Origin: JACVRX01 sp035697245
GTDB lineage: Bacteria; Actinomycetota; Actinomycetes; Jiangellales; Jiangellaceae
Assembly (NCBI GenBank): GCA_035697245.1
Contig: DASSDH010000214.1
Location: forward strand, 1 to 62,975
Direction: 5' to 3'
DNA: 62,975 bases
Position numbers and translations under genes: made by a program. The notes below the pieces were generated by a model. The model did no database searches, was not told the origin of the DNA, and saw nothing but the letters and a program-made list of their open reading frames with translations. This document shows, one piece after another, positions 1-8,981 of the stretch (positions are counted from its first letter, which is position 1; the number at the start of each line of letters is the position of its first letter).

Positions 1-334
1 AGACCGATCGCGAGATTCCGATCGTGCGGCTGACCAGAGAGCCATGACTGACGCCGTGGTGCGCACAACCTGCCCACGAACCCGACCGATGCTTAGCACC
101 GACCGCCGTCGACCACCTGGAACCGGTCCCGCCGCTGCGCGATAATTGTGCACCGGCCCCGCTCGCATCGTGTTCCGCGATCACGGCCGTGATCCGGTCG
201 ACGGCCGCGAACACTGTGACCGCCCTCTTCTCGATGAGGTCCCAATCGGCGTCGCTCAGCGCCGCCAACTCTTCGCGAGTCACCCCACCCAGCAACGCCT
301 GCCAAGCGTCCCGTGGCGCGCGTTCTCCCCCCAT
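1..334 (-). CDS. Hypothetical protein, 3' end beyond the window
   Basis: An open reading frame runs leftwards from an ATG at 334 to the window edge without a stop. The first ~60 residues look protein-like: two amphipathic helical stretches around TREELAALSDADWDLIEKR and AVTVFAAVDRITAVIAEHD. The remainder, rich in Ser and Gly, is less convincing and a frameshift is possible there. I recognise no family. The stop codon and any downstream operon partner lie outside the window. The evidence is residue composition only, so this is a tentative call. Confidence 0.4.
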   Translation of the reverse strand, partial: MGGERAPRDAWQALLGGVTREELAALSDADWDLIEKRAVTVFAAVDRITAVIAEHDASGAGAQLSRSGGTGSRWSTAVGAKHRSGSWAGCAHHGVSHGSLVSRTIGISRSV

Positions 335-516
335 TCGACGCCCCCTCGCATGACCTGAAGTGGCCCCTGATCCTGCCCAACACCTCCGACGCAGACAAGG
401 ACTTGCCGAAAGCCAACCGCCTGAACGCATCGACAGTTCTGTGTAGGGCGCAGTGACCTCGAGCGGCCGCCGACGGTTAGCCGACCGTCGGATTGATGAC
501 CGGCCGTGCCGCCTGG

Positions 517-1194
517 TCAGGGCAGCTTCCAGTCGACCAGCTCGGCGCCCTGGCCGGCCAGGAGCTGGTTCGCGCGGCTGAACGGCCGGGAGCCGAAGAA
601 ACCGCTGCGCGCGGACATCGGACTGGGGTGGGCAGACTCGATGCAGGGCACGCCAGCGAGCAGCGGTCGCAGATTCCGCGCATCCCGGCCCCACAGGATC
701 GCCACCAGTGGAGTACCACGGCCAGCCAGACCGCGAATCGCCTGGTCGGTGACCTCCTCCCAGCCCTTACCGCGATGTGCCGCCGGCCGGTGCGGAGCAA
801 CTGTCAGCGCCCGGTTGAGGAGCAGGACGCCGTGTTCGGCCCACGGTGACAGGTCGCCGGTGCTCGGCTCGGGGTAACCGAGGTCGTCGGTGTACTCACG
901 AAATATGTTGACCAGACTTCCCGGCAACGGCCGCACGTGTGGCGCCACCGAGAAACTGAGCCCGACGGCGTGACCTGGCGTCGGATACGGATCCTGACCG
1001 ACGATCAGCACCCGCACGTACTCGAAGGGCTGCATGAAGGCGCGCAGAACGTTCGACCCGGCCGGCAGATACGACCGGCCAGCCGCGAGCTCGGCCCGGA
1101 GAAAGTCCCCCATGACCGCAATTCGATCCGCGACCGGGTCAAGAGCTTCGGCCCATCCTGGGTCGATCAGTTCGCGCAGCGGCCGACCCGGCAT
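517..1194 (-). CDS. ung: Uracil-DNA glycosylase, family 1
   Basis: Removes uracil from DNA to start base-excision repair of deaminated cytosine. The 225-residue length is normal for family 1 enzymes. The water-activating motif GQDPYPTPGHAVGLSFS lies near residue 66 with its catalytic Asp. The Leu-intercalation motif HPSPMSA lies near residue 188, and LLLNRALTV is also present. The ATG start has TAAGGT eight bases upstream and no clear Shine-Dalgarno, so the transcript may be leaderless. The gene stands alone, divergent from the VOC gene. The assignment rests on catalytic motifs and length. Confidence 0.95.
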   Translation of the reverse strand: MPGRPLRELIDPGWAEALDPVADRIAVMGDFLRAELAAGRSYLPAGSNVLRAFMQPFEYVRVLIVGQDPYPTPGHAVGLSFSVAPHVRPLPGSLVNIFREYTDDLGYPEPSTGDLSPWAEHGVLLLNRALTVAPHRPAAHRGKGWEEVTDQAIRGLAGRGTPLVAILWGRDARNLRPLLAGVPCIESAHPSPMSARSGFFGSRPFSRANQLLAGQGAELVDWKLP

Positions 1195-1253
1195 GCCGCC
1201 ACACCTTAGCGATCGGAATCACGCAACGATGCACTGTCCGCCTGGACGATCGC

Positions 1254-1667
1254 ATGGGTGCGAGCGAGGCTCGTCGAGTGACCTATCGCGAAGCGTTCCC
1301 GATCGTCTACACGTCGGACTTGCCGTTGGCGCTGGCGTTCTACCGCGACGCCTTGGGAATGACCGAAACCTTCCGATTCCCGCCCGAAGGAGTCGCGACG
1401 TTCGTGTCGCTCACCCTGGCGGACAACTCCGGGCTGGCGCTGGCCGGCCAGGGTTCGACACCGCCGCACCACGGGCTGCCGATGCGTCCGGGTGCTCGCA
1501 CGTTCGAGCTCTGTGTCTACACCGACGACGTCGACGACGCCGTCGCTCAGTTGCGGACCGCGGGCCACGCCGTCCTCTACGAACCGGCTAACCAGCCGTG
1601 GGGAGAGCGGATGGCCTACGTGGCTGACCCGGACGGCAACCCCGTGATGATCTGCGCTCGGATCTGA
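1254..1667 (+). CDS. VOC superfamily protein (glyoxalase/bleomycin-resistance-like)
   Basis: A single vicinal-oxygen-chelate domain protein of 137 residues. The paired beta-alpha-beta-beta-beta modules are visible: YTSDLPLALAFYRDALGM in the first half and CVYTDDVDDAVAQLRTAGH in the second, ending in the usual VADPDGNPVMI segment. The metal ligands are not all obvious, and the substrate (an antibiotic, methylglyoxal adduct or other small molecule) cannot be read from sequence. A GTG at 1278 is an alternative start, preceded by a GCGAGG sequence. It is divergent from ung. Confidence 0.8.
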   Translation: MGASEARRVTYREAFPIVYTSDLPLALAFYRDALGMTETFRFPPEGVATFVSLTLADNSGLALAGQGSTPPHHGLPMRPGARTFELCVYTDDVDDAVAQLRTAGHAVLYEPANQPWGERMAYVADPDGNPVMICARI

Positions 1668-1703
1668 CACGTACCGGCGCGCGACTGCTCTAGCCGGCGC
1701 AGG

Positions 1704-1925
1704 TCAGAGGTCTGGTGTCGGCGGGATGACTGGTCCTGGGCCGGGGCCGGGCGTGGGTGGCAACGGGCCTGGTTCCGGCGTCGGGGCCGGCGGGACCGGC
1801 TGGTCTGGCGCCGGTCCGGGAGGCATCGGCTCGGGCGGCCCAGGCTGTGGGTTGGGATCGGGCGATGGCGGGCGCGGCTCTTCCGGGGGCAGCGGCGGCA
1901 GCGGCGGCTCTGGCGTAGTCGACAT
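1704..1925 (-). CDS. Small proline-rich protein
   Basis: A 73-residue ORF that is about half proline, in a repetitive pattern of PPLPP, PGPP and PEPGP segments, with scattered Glu and Asp. There is no signal peptide, membrane segment or known domain. The ATG is preceded by a GGGAAG-like ribosome site. It is divergently placed only ~80 bp from the Ser/Thr kinase gene. Low-complexity proline-rich ORFs arise easily in high-GC DNA, and another minus-strand frame here is also open, so it may be spurious. No function can be assigned. Confidence 0.4.
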   Translation of the reverse strand: MSTTPEPPLPPLPPEEPRPPSPDPNPQPGPPEPMPPGPAPDQPVPPAPTPEPGPLPPTPGPGPGPVIPPTPDL

Positions 1926-2006
1926 GCCCGATCACTTCCCGCTCTGGAAGAGGGCAAACCCAGACTGTCCCCGTGCGCGGCCGAGCTGGGCGGGTACCGT
2001 CGTCTG

Positions 2007-3605
2007 GTGAATGCCGCGACTACCGAGCCGCAGTGGTTCGGTCCCTACCGCCTCGTCGAACGGATCGGCGAGGGCGGTATGGGCGTCGTACACCTCGCGG
2101 TAGCGCCCAGCGGCGAGCTGGTCGCCGTCAAGGCGCTGCGACCATGGCTGGTCGGCGGACACGACGGTCGGACCCGGTTCGGCCGGGAGGTCGCGGCGCT
2201 GTCCCGGGTCCGTGGGCCACGAATTGCGGAGGTTCTCGACGCCGACGTCGACAGCGATCCGCCGTACGTCGTGACCCGCTACGTGCGCGGCCCGTCGCTC
2301 GACCGGGCCGTCGCCGACCATGGGCCGCTTCGCTTCCCGGCCCTCGGCCGGCTGTCCACCGGTCTGGCCGAGGCCCTCCGGAGCGTGCACGCGGTGGGAG
2401 TGGTCCACCGCGACATCAAGCCGGGCAATGTTGTGCTCGCCGACGCGGGGCCGGTCCTCATCGACTTCGGCCTGGCCCGAGCCGTCGACGAGACGAGGCT
2501 CACGGCGACCGGATTGGTCATCGGAACTCCGGGTTATCTGGCGCCCGAGACGATCGAGGGCGCATCGCCATCGCCGGCCACCGACGTGCACGGCTGGGCG
2601 GCGACCGTCGCATTCGCCGCGACCGGCCGGCCGCCGTTCGGAACCGGCCCGGATGCCGTGGTCTTGGATCGCATCCGTCGCGGCGAACACGACCTCGCGG
2701 GGGTACCGGCGCGCCTCGCTGGCATCCTGCATCGAGCTCTTGCCGTCGAGCCCGACCGACGCCCGACAGTCAATGAACTCAGCACGCTGCTGGTCGGCGG
2801 TGGCGACGATGTGACGAGCGTCGTCATGCCGGTTCCTCCGACGGCGGCTGTCCCGCGGTCGCCGATTCGGACGCGGCTGGATCTGCCGGCCGTCGTCGAT
2901 CGACCGCACCCGCCGTGGGTCGTGCCGGCCACATCAACGGCGCCCCCGCGACGCGCGGAGGCGGCTCCGGCCGCGACCGCCAAGCCGGTCGACGCCCCGG
3001 CGACGCGGCGGCCGGAGCCGATTCCGCCTGGACGTACCCCAGCAGTGCGCACCTGGCCTGCTCGGGTTGCACTCGGCACGATCGCGTTGGCGATCCTGAT
3101 GACTATCGCCTTGGCGCCATACCTGGGGATCTTCGTCCTCTTCGTGGTCGTCCTGGTCGCGCGTGCAGCGTGGCGGACGAAGTGGCGGCTCAACGAGCGA
3201 CGCGTCGCACGTGGGGTGCAGCGTCGCGACCAGTGGGTCAATGCCGTCGGCACGCCGTGGGACCTGGTTGTCGTGGCCCTGCCGGCTCTCGCGCAGTGCC
3301 TGTGGGTGGCATTGGCCGGCTATGCCCTCGGCGCAGCCGTCGCGACGGGCGATCCCACCGTCGTCCGGGCTCCGTATCTCGTGGGCGGAGCGTTCGCCTT
3401 GCTGCTCCTCTGGTTCGGCCCAGGAACGGCCCGGTTCCGCTACGGCGTGCATGTGCTCGTAGCGCCTCTGGACCGGTACCCCCGTTGGGCCTGGACCATA
3501 GGGGCGGTGTTTCTCGCCCTGACGTGGGCGGTCGTGCTCATCTGGGACAGCTACGGAACGTCCTGGGCGCCGGGGTCGGGCCCCCCGAATCTGCTGGGTA
3601 TGTAG
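2007..3605 (+). CDS. Membrane-anchored serine/threonine protein kinase
   Basis: A Hanks-type kinase of 532 residues. Residues 10-265 hold the catalytic domain: glycine loop GEGGMGVV at 21-28, Lys42, HRDIKPGN at 134-141, DFGLAR at 153-158, and the GTPGYLAPE activation-segment motif. A Pro/Ala/Arg-rich linker follows (~275-345), then several hydrophobic segments (about 355-385, 425-460 and 495-515), so the C-terminal half is probably membrane-embedded rather than an extracellular PASTA sensor. The GTG start lies six bases after TACCGT, suggesting a leaderless mRNA. Substrates are unknown. Confidence 0.9.
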   Translation: MNAATTEPQWFGPYRLVERIGEGGMGVVHLAVAPSGELVAVKALRPWLVGGHDGRTRFGREVAALSRVRGPRIAEVLDADVDSDPPYVVTRYVRGPSLDRAVADHGPLRFPALGRLSTGLAEALRSVHAVGVVHRDIKPGNVVLADAGPVLIDFGLARAVDETRLTATGLVIGTPGYLAPETIEGASPSPATDVHGWAATVAFAATGRPPFGTGPDAVVLDRIRRGEHDLAGVPARLAGILHRALAVEPDRRPTVNELSTLLVGGGDDVTSVVMPVPPTAAVPRSPIRTRLDLPAVVDRPHPPWVVPATSTAPPRRAEAAPAATAKPVDAPATRRPEPIPPGRTPAVRTWPARVALGTIALAILMTIALAPYLGIFVLFVVVLVARAAWRTKWRLNERRVARGVQRRDQWVNAVGTPWDLVVVALPALAQCLWVALAGYALGAAVATGDPTVVRAPYLVGGAFALLLLWFGPGTARFRYGVHVLVAPLDRYPRWAWTIGAVFLALTWAVVLIWDSYGTSWAPGSGPPNLLGM

Positions 3606-3716
3606 TCCAGGCGACCCGGCGCGGGAGTTGTTCGTCGGTGCAGTCGGGTGCGGTGCACAGTGTGCTCCCAACGCCTAGCATGCGGTGGTTCGACCCGCTT
3701 TTCGGACGGAGTCCTC

Positions 3717-4334
3717 GTGCGCCTGCGCCTGTCCCCTCGGGACACGGTCTTCTACGACCTGTTTGCAGCCTCAGCGCAGAACGTTCGCGACGGAGTTCAC
3801 GTCCTCGCCGAGGCACTCTCGGATGACGCTGATCGCCCGACCGTCGCCCGCCGGCTCAAGGAGATCGAGCATGTCGGCGACGAGCACACGCACGAGATCG
3901 TCCTCCGGGTGAACTCGACCTTCGTCACACCGTTCGATCGTGAGGACATCTACCGGTTGGCGTCCGGTCTGGACGACGTTCTCGACGACGTCGAGGCGGT
4001 CGCGGACCTCATCGTGCTGTACAGACTGGGCGAGCTGCCGTCGGAAGTCGCTGCGATGGTCGACGTGCTCGATCGTGCGGCCGAACTCACCGCCGACGCG
4101 ATGCCTCGGCTGCGCACGATGAATCACCTGCGGGACTACTGGATCGAGATCAACCGGCTGGAGAACCAGGCCGACCAGGACTACCGCCGCCTGCTTGCCC
4201 GGATCTTCTCCGGGGAGTACGACGCGCTGACCGTGCACAAGCTCAAGGACGTCGTCGACACCCTGGAGTCGGCGGTCGACGGCTTCGAGCGAGTGGCGAA
4301 CATCGTCGAGCAGATCGCGCTCAAGGAGTCCTGA
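3717..4334 (+). CDS. DUF47 / PhoU-like Pit accessory protein
   Basis: A 205-residue helical protein of the DUF47 (PhoU-related) family, which in many bacteria is encoded directly before a Pit phosphate transporter and is thought to modulate it. Typical segments are the N-terminal SPRDTVFYDLFAASAQNV and the metal-binding-like EIEHVGDEHTHEI near residue 45. The GTG start at 3717 was chosen because of a GGAG six bases upstream and because family similarity begins there, although the frame is open further upstream. It lies 4 bp before pit and is surely co-transcribed with it. Confidence 0.9.
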   Translation: MRLRLSPRDTVFYDLFAASAQNVRDGVHVLAEALSDDADRPTVARRLKEIEHVGDEHTHEIVLRVNSTFVTPFDREDIYRLASGLDDVLDDVEAVADLIVLYRLGELPSEVAAMVDVLDRAAELTADAMPRLRTMNHLRDYWIEINRLENQADQDYRRLLARIFSGEYDALTVHKLKDVVDTLESAVDGFERVANIVEQIALKES

Positions 4335-4338
4335 CCTC

Positions 4339-5337
4339 TTGGAGTCCGCGCTCATCGTCGCGGTGATCGTCGTCGCGCTGGGGTTCGACTACACCAACGG
4401 ATTCCACGATGCGGCCAACGCCATCGCGACGTCGGTGTCGACGCGTGCGTTGACTCCGCGTGCGGCCCTGGTGATGGCAGCCGTCATGAATCTGGTCGGC
4501 GCCTTTCTCGGCACCGGCGTTGCCCAGACCGTCGGATCGGGGATCGTCGAGCTGCCGAAGACCGAATCCAGCCTCGTGGTCGTCCTGGCGGCCTTGCTCG
4601 GCGCCATCGTCTGGAACCTGACCACCTGGTGGTTCGGCCTGCCGTCGTCCTCCTCACACGCCCTGATCGGGGGGTTGGTCGGAGCGACGCTGGCCGCCGC
4701 CGGGACCGTGAACTGGGCGGGCATCCGCGAGAAAGTCGTGATCCCCATGATCGTTTCGCCGCTGGTCGGTTTCACACTCGCGTTCTTGCTCATGACGGCG
4801 ATCATGTGGATCTTCCGCCGAGAAAACCCAGGACGGGTCAATCGAGGGTTCCGTATCGCTCAGACATTCAGCGCTGCGGCGATGGCGCTCGGGCACGGGT
4901 TGCAGGACGCCCAAAAAACGATGGGCGTCATCACGCTGGCGCTCGTCGTCGGCGGAGTCCAGTCCACGTTCTACGTGCAGTGGTGGGTGATTGTCCTGTC
5001 CGCGACTGCTCTTGCCGCGGGGACCTATGCCGGCGGCTGGAGGATCATGCGCACCCTCGGGCGGCGGATCGTCCACCTCGACCCACCGCGCGGCTTCGCC
5101 GCGGAGACAACTGCCTCGAGCGTTCTGTATACGACCGCCTTCGTCTTCGCCGCCCCGATCTCGACGACTCAGACGATCACCTCAGCGGTCATGGGGGTGG
5201 GCGCGACACGACGGCTCTCCGCTGTTCGCTGGGGTGTTGCCGGAGACATCGCGTGGGCGTGGGTGCTGACCATCCCGATGGCGGCGTTGGTGGCCGCCGT
5301 AAGCTATTGGATCTTGCATGCTCTCATCGGCCTGTAG
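4339..5337 (+). CDS. pit: Inorganic phosphate transporter, PiT family
   Basis: Low-affinity phosphate permease of 332 residues with about 8-10 hydrophobic segments. The duplicated PiT signature is visible: GFDYTNGFHDAANAIATSV near residue 14 and a second half with GHGLQDAQKTMGVI near residue 189. SSSHALIGGLVGA is also characteristic. The start is TTG with GGAG 11 bases upstream, 4 bp after the DUF47 gene. No PHO box is evident, consistent with constitutive low-affinity uptake complementing the pst system at 15-19 kb. Confidence 0.93.
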   Translation: MESALIVAVIVVALGFDYTNGFHDAANAIATSVSTRALTPRAALVMAAVMNLVGAFLGTGVAQTVGSGIVELPKTESSLVVVLAALLGAIVWNLTTWWFGLPSSSSHALIGGLVGATLAAAGTVNWAGIREKVVIPMIVSPLVGFTLAFLLMTAIMWIFRRENPGRVNRGFRIAQTFSAAAMALGHGLQDAQKTMGVITLALVVGGVQSTFYVQWWVIVLSATALAAGTYAGGWRIMRTLGRRIVHLDPPRGFAAETTASSVLYTTAFVFAAPISTTQTITSAVMGVGATRRLSAVRWGVAGDIAWAWVLTIPMAALVAAVSYWILHALIGL

Positions 5338-5361
5338 TAGCACATCCGGTAGCTTGCTGGT

Positions 5362-6996
5362 GTGCCCGGCGAGCGTCCTGAGCCGGTCGAGCCCGACGTC
5401 GATGTGTTGGTCGTGGGCGCTGGTCCTACGGGCCTCACGCTGGCCGCACAGTTGGCGCAGTACGGAACCCGGCTCAAGTTCATCGATCGTCAGCTCGACC
5501 GGGTTCACGAATCGCGGGCCTTGGGTGTGCAGCCGCGCACGTTGGAGGTCCTCGCCGGCCTCGGTGTGACCGACGAGTTGGTGGACCGGGGTAACCAGGC
5601 GGTCCGTCTGCAGATGCATTTCGGACGCCGGGTGGTTCCCGTGCGCCTGTTCGACATCGGCATCGACGACACGGCCTATCCGTATCTGTTGTTCGTGTCT
5701 CAGGCGGAGACGGAGCGGATCATCGGCGAGCACGTCACCAGTCGCGGAGTGAATCTCGAGCGCGGCGTGGAACTCACCGAAATCGTTCAGACCGGCCGTT
5801 GCGTGTCGTGCCGGCTGCACCACCGTAATGGCCGGGAGGAAACCCTCAACGCCCGCTACGTCGTCGGATGCGACGGCGCGCATAGCACCGTTCGCGATCA
5901 GGCGGGCATCGCGTTCGAGGGAAGTGCCTATCCGCAGACCTTTGTGCTCGCGGACCTCGAGGCCGAAGGCATCGCGCCCGATTGGGCGCACGCGTTCATA
6001 TCCGCGAACGGCATTCTGTTCTTCTTCCCACTCGGGGTTCCGACGACTTGGCGGGTCCTGGCGATGCGGCCTCGTGCGGACGAGCCAACAGTCGAGCCAA
6101 CCGTCACGCTCGCCGAGGTTCAGGCCTTGATCGACGGATACACGACGACACGGGTGCGGGTGCGAGATCCCGTATGGATGACCAACTTCCGGCTGCACAA
6201 TCGCGGCGCAGCGCACTATCGGGCCGGGCGAGTGTTTCTTGCGGGGGACGCCGCCCACATCCACAGTCCGGCCGGCGCACAGGGTATGAATACCGGCATC
6301 CAGGACGCCATCAATCTGGGCTGGAAGCTGGCGCTGGTTTCCGCGGGTCTCGCAGATCCCCGGCTGTTGGACAGTTACGAACCCGAGCGGGCACCCGTAG
6401 GCCGCATGGTCCTACGTTTCACCGACCGTGCGTTCACGGTCGCCACCTCTCGGAGCCCGGTGGTCCGGTTCGCGCGTACTCAGCTCGCGCCGTGGCTCGT
6501 ACCGCTCGTGCTGCGCCTCAATGCTGGGCGGGCGTATGGATTTCGGACGGTTTCTCAGTTGGCGATTCGCTACCGGCGCAGCCCACTGTCAGTCGAAGGC
6601 CCGGACGCGCCACGGCGCGGACCACGAGCGGGCGACCGGCTTCCCGATGCGCCCGTCACGCAAGACGGTCGGGCTGTGACGCTGCAGCGGGCGCTCGCTG
6701 CGACCGGGTTCCACCTGCTGTTGTGTGGACCGACGGCAATCTGGCCACCGGCCGCGGCCGCCCGGCTCGCAGACCGTTACGCAGGACTGGTCACAGTGCA
6801 TCACCTCACCAGCGATGTCGGTTCCGGCACGTTGCACGACGACACCGGCGCTGCGCTGCGCCGCCTCGGTGTGGACGACAGTCGACCAGCCCACCTCCTG
6901 GTGCGGCCCGACGGATACATCGCGTTTCGTGGCGGCACAGACCTGTTAGGAGTGCGGGCCTACCTTGCCCGCTTGATCATCGGCGTCTCGGAATAG
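5362..6996 (+). CDS. FAD-dependent aromatic monooxygenase (PheA/TfdB/UbiH class)
   Basis: A flavoprotein hydroxylase of 544 residues. The N-terminal Rossmann motif VVGAGPTGLTLAAQLA (about residues 16-31) binds the ADP part of FAD. The second FAD motif, GDAAHIHSPAGAQGMNTGIQ, is near residue 295, and the family DG motif is GCDGAHSTVRDQAG near residue 170. Residues ~430-540 resemble the thioredoxin-like C-terminal domain of phenol-hydroxylase-type enzymes. The substrate is unknown, and no ring-cleavage genes are adjacent. The GTG start follows TAGCTT by six bases (leaderless pattern). Confidence 0.88.
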   Translation: MPGERPEPVEPDVDVLVVGAGPTGLTLAAQLAQYGTRLKFIDRQLDRVHESRALGVQPRTLEVLAGLGVTDELVDRGNQAVRLQMHFGRRVVPVRLFDIGIDDTAYPYLLFVSQAETERIIGEHVTSRGVNLERGVELTEIVQTGRCVSCRLHHRNGREETLNARYVVGCDGAHSTVRDQAGIAFEGSAYPQTFVLADLEAEGIAPDWAHAFISANGILFFFPLGVPTTWRVLAMRPRADEPTVEPTVTLAEVQALIDGYTTTRVRVRDPVWMTNFRLHNRGAAHYRAGRVFLAGDAAHIHSPAGAQGMNTGIQDAINLGWKLALVSAGLADPRLLDSYEPERAPVGRMVLRFTDRAFTVATSRSPVVRFARTQLAPWLVPLVLRLNAGRAYGFRTVSQLAIRYRRSPLSVEGPDAPRRGPRAGDRLPDAPVTQDGRAVTLQRALAATGFHLLLCGPTAIWPPAAAARLADRYAGLVTVHHLTSDVGSGTLHDDTGAALRRLGVDDSRPAHLLVRPDGYIAFRGGTDLLGVRAYLARLIIGVSE

Positions 6997-7086
6997 TCGG
7001 AACACATTGCCTCCACCACAACCGGCGGAGCTTCGTCTCACTTCGAATCGTCGGTAGGCGAGCACAACGGCCCGAACCCAGCCACC

Positions 7087-7896
7087 TCACGGTGCAATCG
7101 CCGTCGCGGCGATGACCTCGCTCTGGTCGATGTAGTCCTCCTCCGCCAGGTTTTCGAGTCGGGACCGAACACGCCGCAGGAACTCAGTTCTGGCCGCAGA
7201 GTCCATGCCTGCGAGGCGCCTGCCCGAAGTACCGAGGGAAGTGTGTCGCGCGATGAACTCCTCCGGGCTCGGCTGGTGCGACCAGGGAACGATCTCAGCC
7301 CGGATCTCGTCGTACCCAGCGTTGCCGAGCAGGGCTCGCAGCTTGTCCGGTGAATCCATGAGTTCGTGCCGGGCGATGAAGGGATCTGCCGGCGGAACGC
7401 CATGCCGGTCGAGCTCCTCGTTCCAGATCTCCAACGCGGGAACGGTCGCATCCTGGCCCCAGGTGGTCAGGCCGACCGCGCCGCCAGGGCGGAGCACGCG
7501 TCGGACGTCGCGCAACACCGTCTCGGGTTGGGACACATGAAACAGCATGAAAGCCATCACGACCACGTCGTAGGAGCCCGCAACGAATGGCAACTGCGCC
7601 GCATTGGCAACGATGCGGGCGTATGCAGGCGGTGCCCGGCGCACCATGCCCTCCGCACGATCGACGGCGACGACCATCGCCGATGGAGCAGTTCGCCGGA
7701 GTGTGGGCAGCAGGGTTCCGACGCCGGTTCCGAGGTCGAGGACTCGACCTGCTTGGCGGAGCGGTAGGCGATCAAGCAACTGGACGGCGGCGGGGTGCAG
7801 CGCCGACGCCCATTGCCGCTCGTACGCCTCCGCGGCTGACGAGTAATAGGCGGCCAGCGCCTCCGCGGCGTTGGCCTTTGGCGACTCTCGCCTCAT
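7087..7896 (-). CDS. Class I SAM-dependent methyltransferase
   Basis: About 269 residues with a Rossmann-type methyltransferase domain. Motif I is VLDLGTGVGTLLP, motif II VVAVDRAEGM, motif III near ANAAQLPF and motif IV VVMAFMLFHV, followed by LRPGGAVGLTTWG. This is the UbiE/Methyltransf_11 pattern. The C-terminal third is helical and may close over the substrate. I chose the internal ATG at 7896 because upstream codons look less coding. A longer form from 7959 is possible and would overlap the palindrome at 7954-7965. Substrate unknown. Confidence 0.8.
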   Translation of the reverse strand: MRRESPKANAAEALAAYYSSAAEAYERQWASALHPAAVQLLDRLPLRQAGRVLDLGTGVGTLLPTLRRTAPSAMVVAVDRAEGMVRRAPPAYARIVANAAQLPFVAGSYDVVVMAFMLFHVSQPETVLRDVRRVLRPGGAVGLTTWGQDATVPALEIWNEELDRHGVPPADPFIARHELMDSPDKLRALLGNAGYDEIRAEIVPWSHQPSPEEFIARHTSLGTSGRRLAGMDSAARTEFLRRVRSRLENLAEEDYIDQSEVIAATAIAP

Positions 7897-7952
7897 GCCT
7901 GCCCTTCTTGTGTCGCCCAACGACACCATCGAGGCGGGTACGGCGGCAAGGC

Positions 7953-7966
7953 GTGACATCTGTCAT
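7953..7966. promoter_or_regulatory. TGACA-TC-TGTCA palindrome, candidate DesR-type operator
   Basis: A perfect inverted repeat, TGACATCTGTCA, lies in the divergent region between the methyltransferase and the ABC exporter operon. A TGACA half-site recurs ~30 bp downstream near 7984. The operon encodes its own NarL/DesR-type regulator, and such operons often carry an operator before the ABC gene. Autoregulation is inferred, not shown. Confidence 0.5.
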
Positions 7967-8024
7967 GGCCGATCCGGGAACCGTGACACTACGGCCCCAC
8001 GGCCGCCGCGACGACGCTGAAGGC

Positions 8025-8981
8025 ATGACACGACAGCAGCGCACGTTCGAGGACGCAGTCGGCGGCCTGGCAATCGACCTCGCCGGCCTGCACAAGAGCT
8101 ACGGCGCGATCGAAGCCGTCGCCGGCGTCGACCTGCAGGTCGCACCGGGCGAGGTAGTGGCAATCCTCGGCCCGAACGGCGCCGGCAAGTCGACGACGAT
8201 CGACATGCTGCTCGGGCTCACCCGGCCGGACAGCGGCACGGCTCGGCTCTTCGGGCGGCCTCCGCAGAGCGCCGTCGCGGCTGGGGCGGTCGGTGCCATG
8301 TTGCAGACCGGCGGGCTCATTCGGAACCTCTCGGTCGAGGAGCTCGTCACGGTGATGGCCTCGCTGTACCCGCATCCCGTGCCGGTCCCTGAGGTATTGG
8401 AGCGAACAGGACTCGGCGACGTCGCCGCCACGGCTACGCACAAGCTCTCCGGCGGCCAGACCCAGCGCGTACGGTTCGCGCTCAGCCTGGTCAGCAATCC
8501 CGACCTCATGGTGCTGGACGAGCCCACGGTCGGCCTGGACGTCGAGAGCAGGTATGCCTTCTGGGCCGCGGTGCGCGGTCTCGCCGCGCAGGGCCGGACG
8601 GTGGCATTCGCCACCCATTACCTCGAGGAGGCCGACGCCTCCGCCGACCGCATCGTGCTGATGGCGCGCGGGCGGATCGTAGCCGACGCGTCAACGTCCG
8701 AGATCAAGGGCATGGCAACCACCCGCACGATCCGCGCCACCCTGCCGTTCGTCCTTCCGGCTGAACTCGAGCAGCAGCCAGGCGTGAGCCGGGCAGAGCG
8801 CCACGGTGACACGGTGAGCCTCTACTCGGCGGACTCCGACGCGGTCCTACGGGCGTTTCTCTCCGAATACCCGCAGGCCCGTGACATCGAGGTCGCCGGC
8901 AGTGGGCTGGACGCCGCGTTCCGCGCGCTCACCGGCGACCCCGGGGCCGAGTTCACCGACGCTCTCCAGGAGGTGCACTGA
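8025..8981 (+). CDS. ABC exporter ATP-binding protein
   Basis: ATPase subunit of 318 residues in the DrrA/multidrug-antibiotic export class. Walker A is GPNGAGKST (near residue 50), the signature is LSGGQTQRVRFALSL, Walker B is LMVLDEPTVGLD, and the switch His is in ATHYLEEAD. The C-terminal ~90 residues are the usual DrrA-type extension. The ATG at 8025 was chosen because the conserved domain begins at IDLAGLHKSYG. It overlaps the permease gene by one base (TGATG). First gene of a four-gene unit with permease, histidine kinase and response regulator. Confidence 0.92.
   Translation: MTRQQRTFEDAVGGLAIDLAGLHKSYGAIEAVAGVDLQVAPGEVVAILGPNGAGKSTTIDMLLGLTRPDSGTARLFGRPPQSAVAAGAVGAMLQTGGLIRNLSVEELVTVMASLYPHPVPVPEVLERTGLGDVAATATHKLSGGQTQRVRFALSLVSNPDLMVLDEPTVGLDVESRYAFWAAVRGLAAQGRTVAFATHYLEEADASADRIVLMARGRIVADASTSEIKGMATTRTIRATLPFVLPAELEQQPGVSRAERHGDTVSLYSADSDAVLRAFLSEYPQARDIEVAGSGLDAAFRALTGDPGAEFTDALQEVH

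Noticed and set aside
1932..2909. 325-residue minus-strand frame opposite the Ser/Thr kinase
   Set aside because: The kinase motifs on the plus strand are intact; this frame has no motif.
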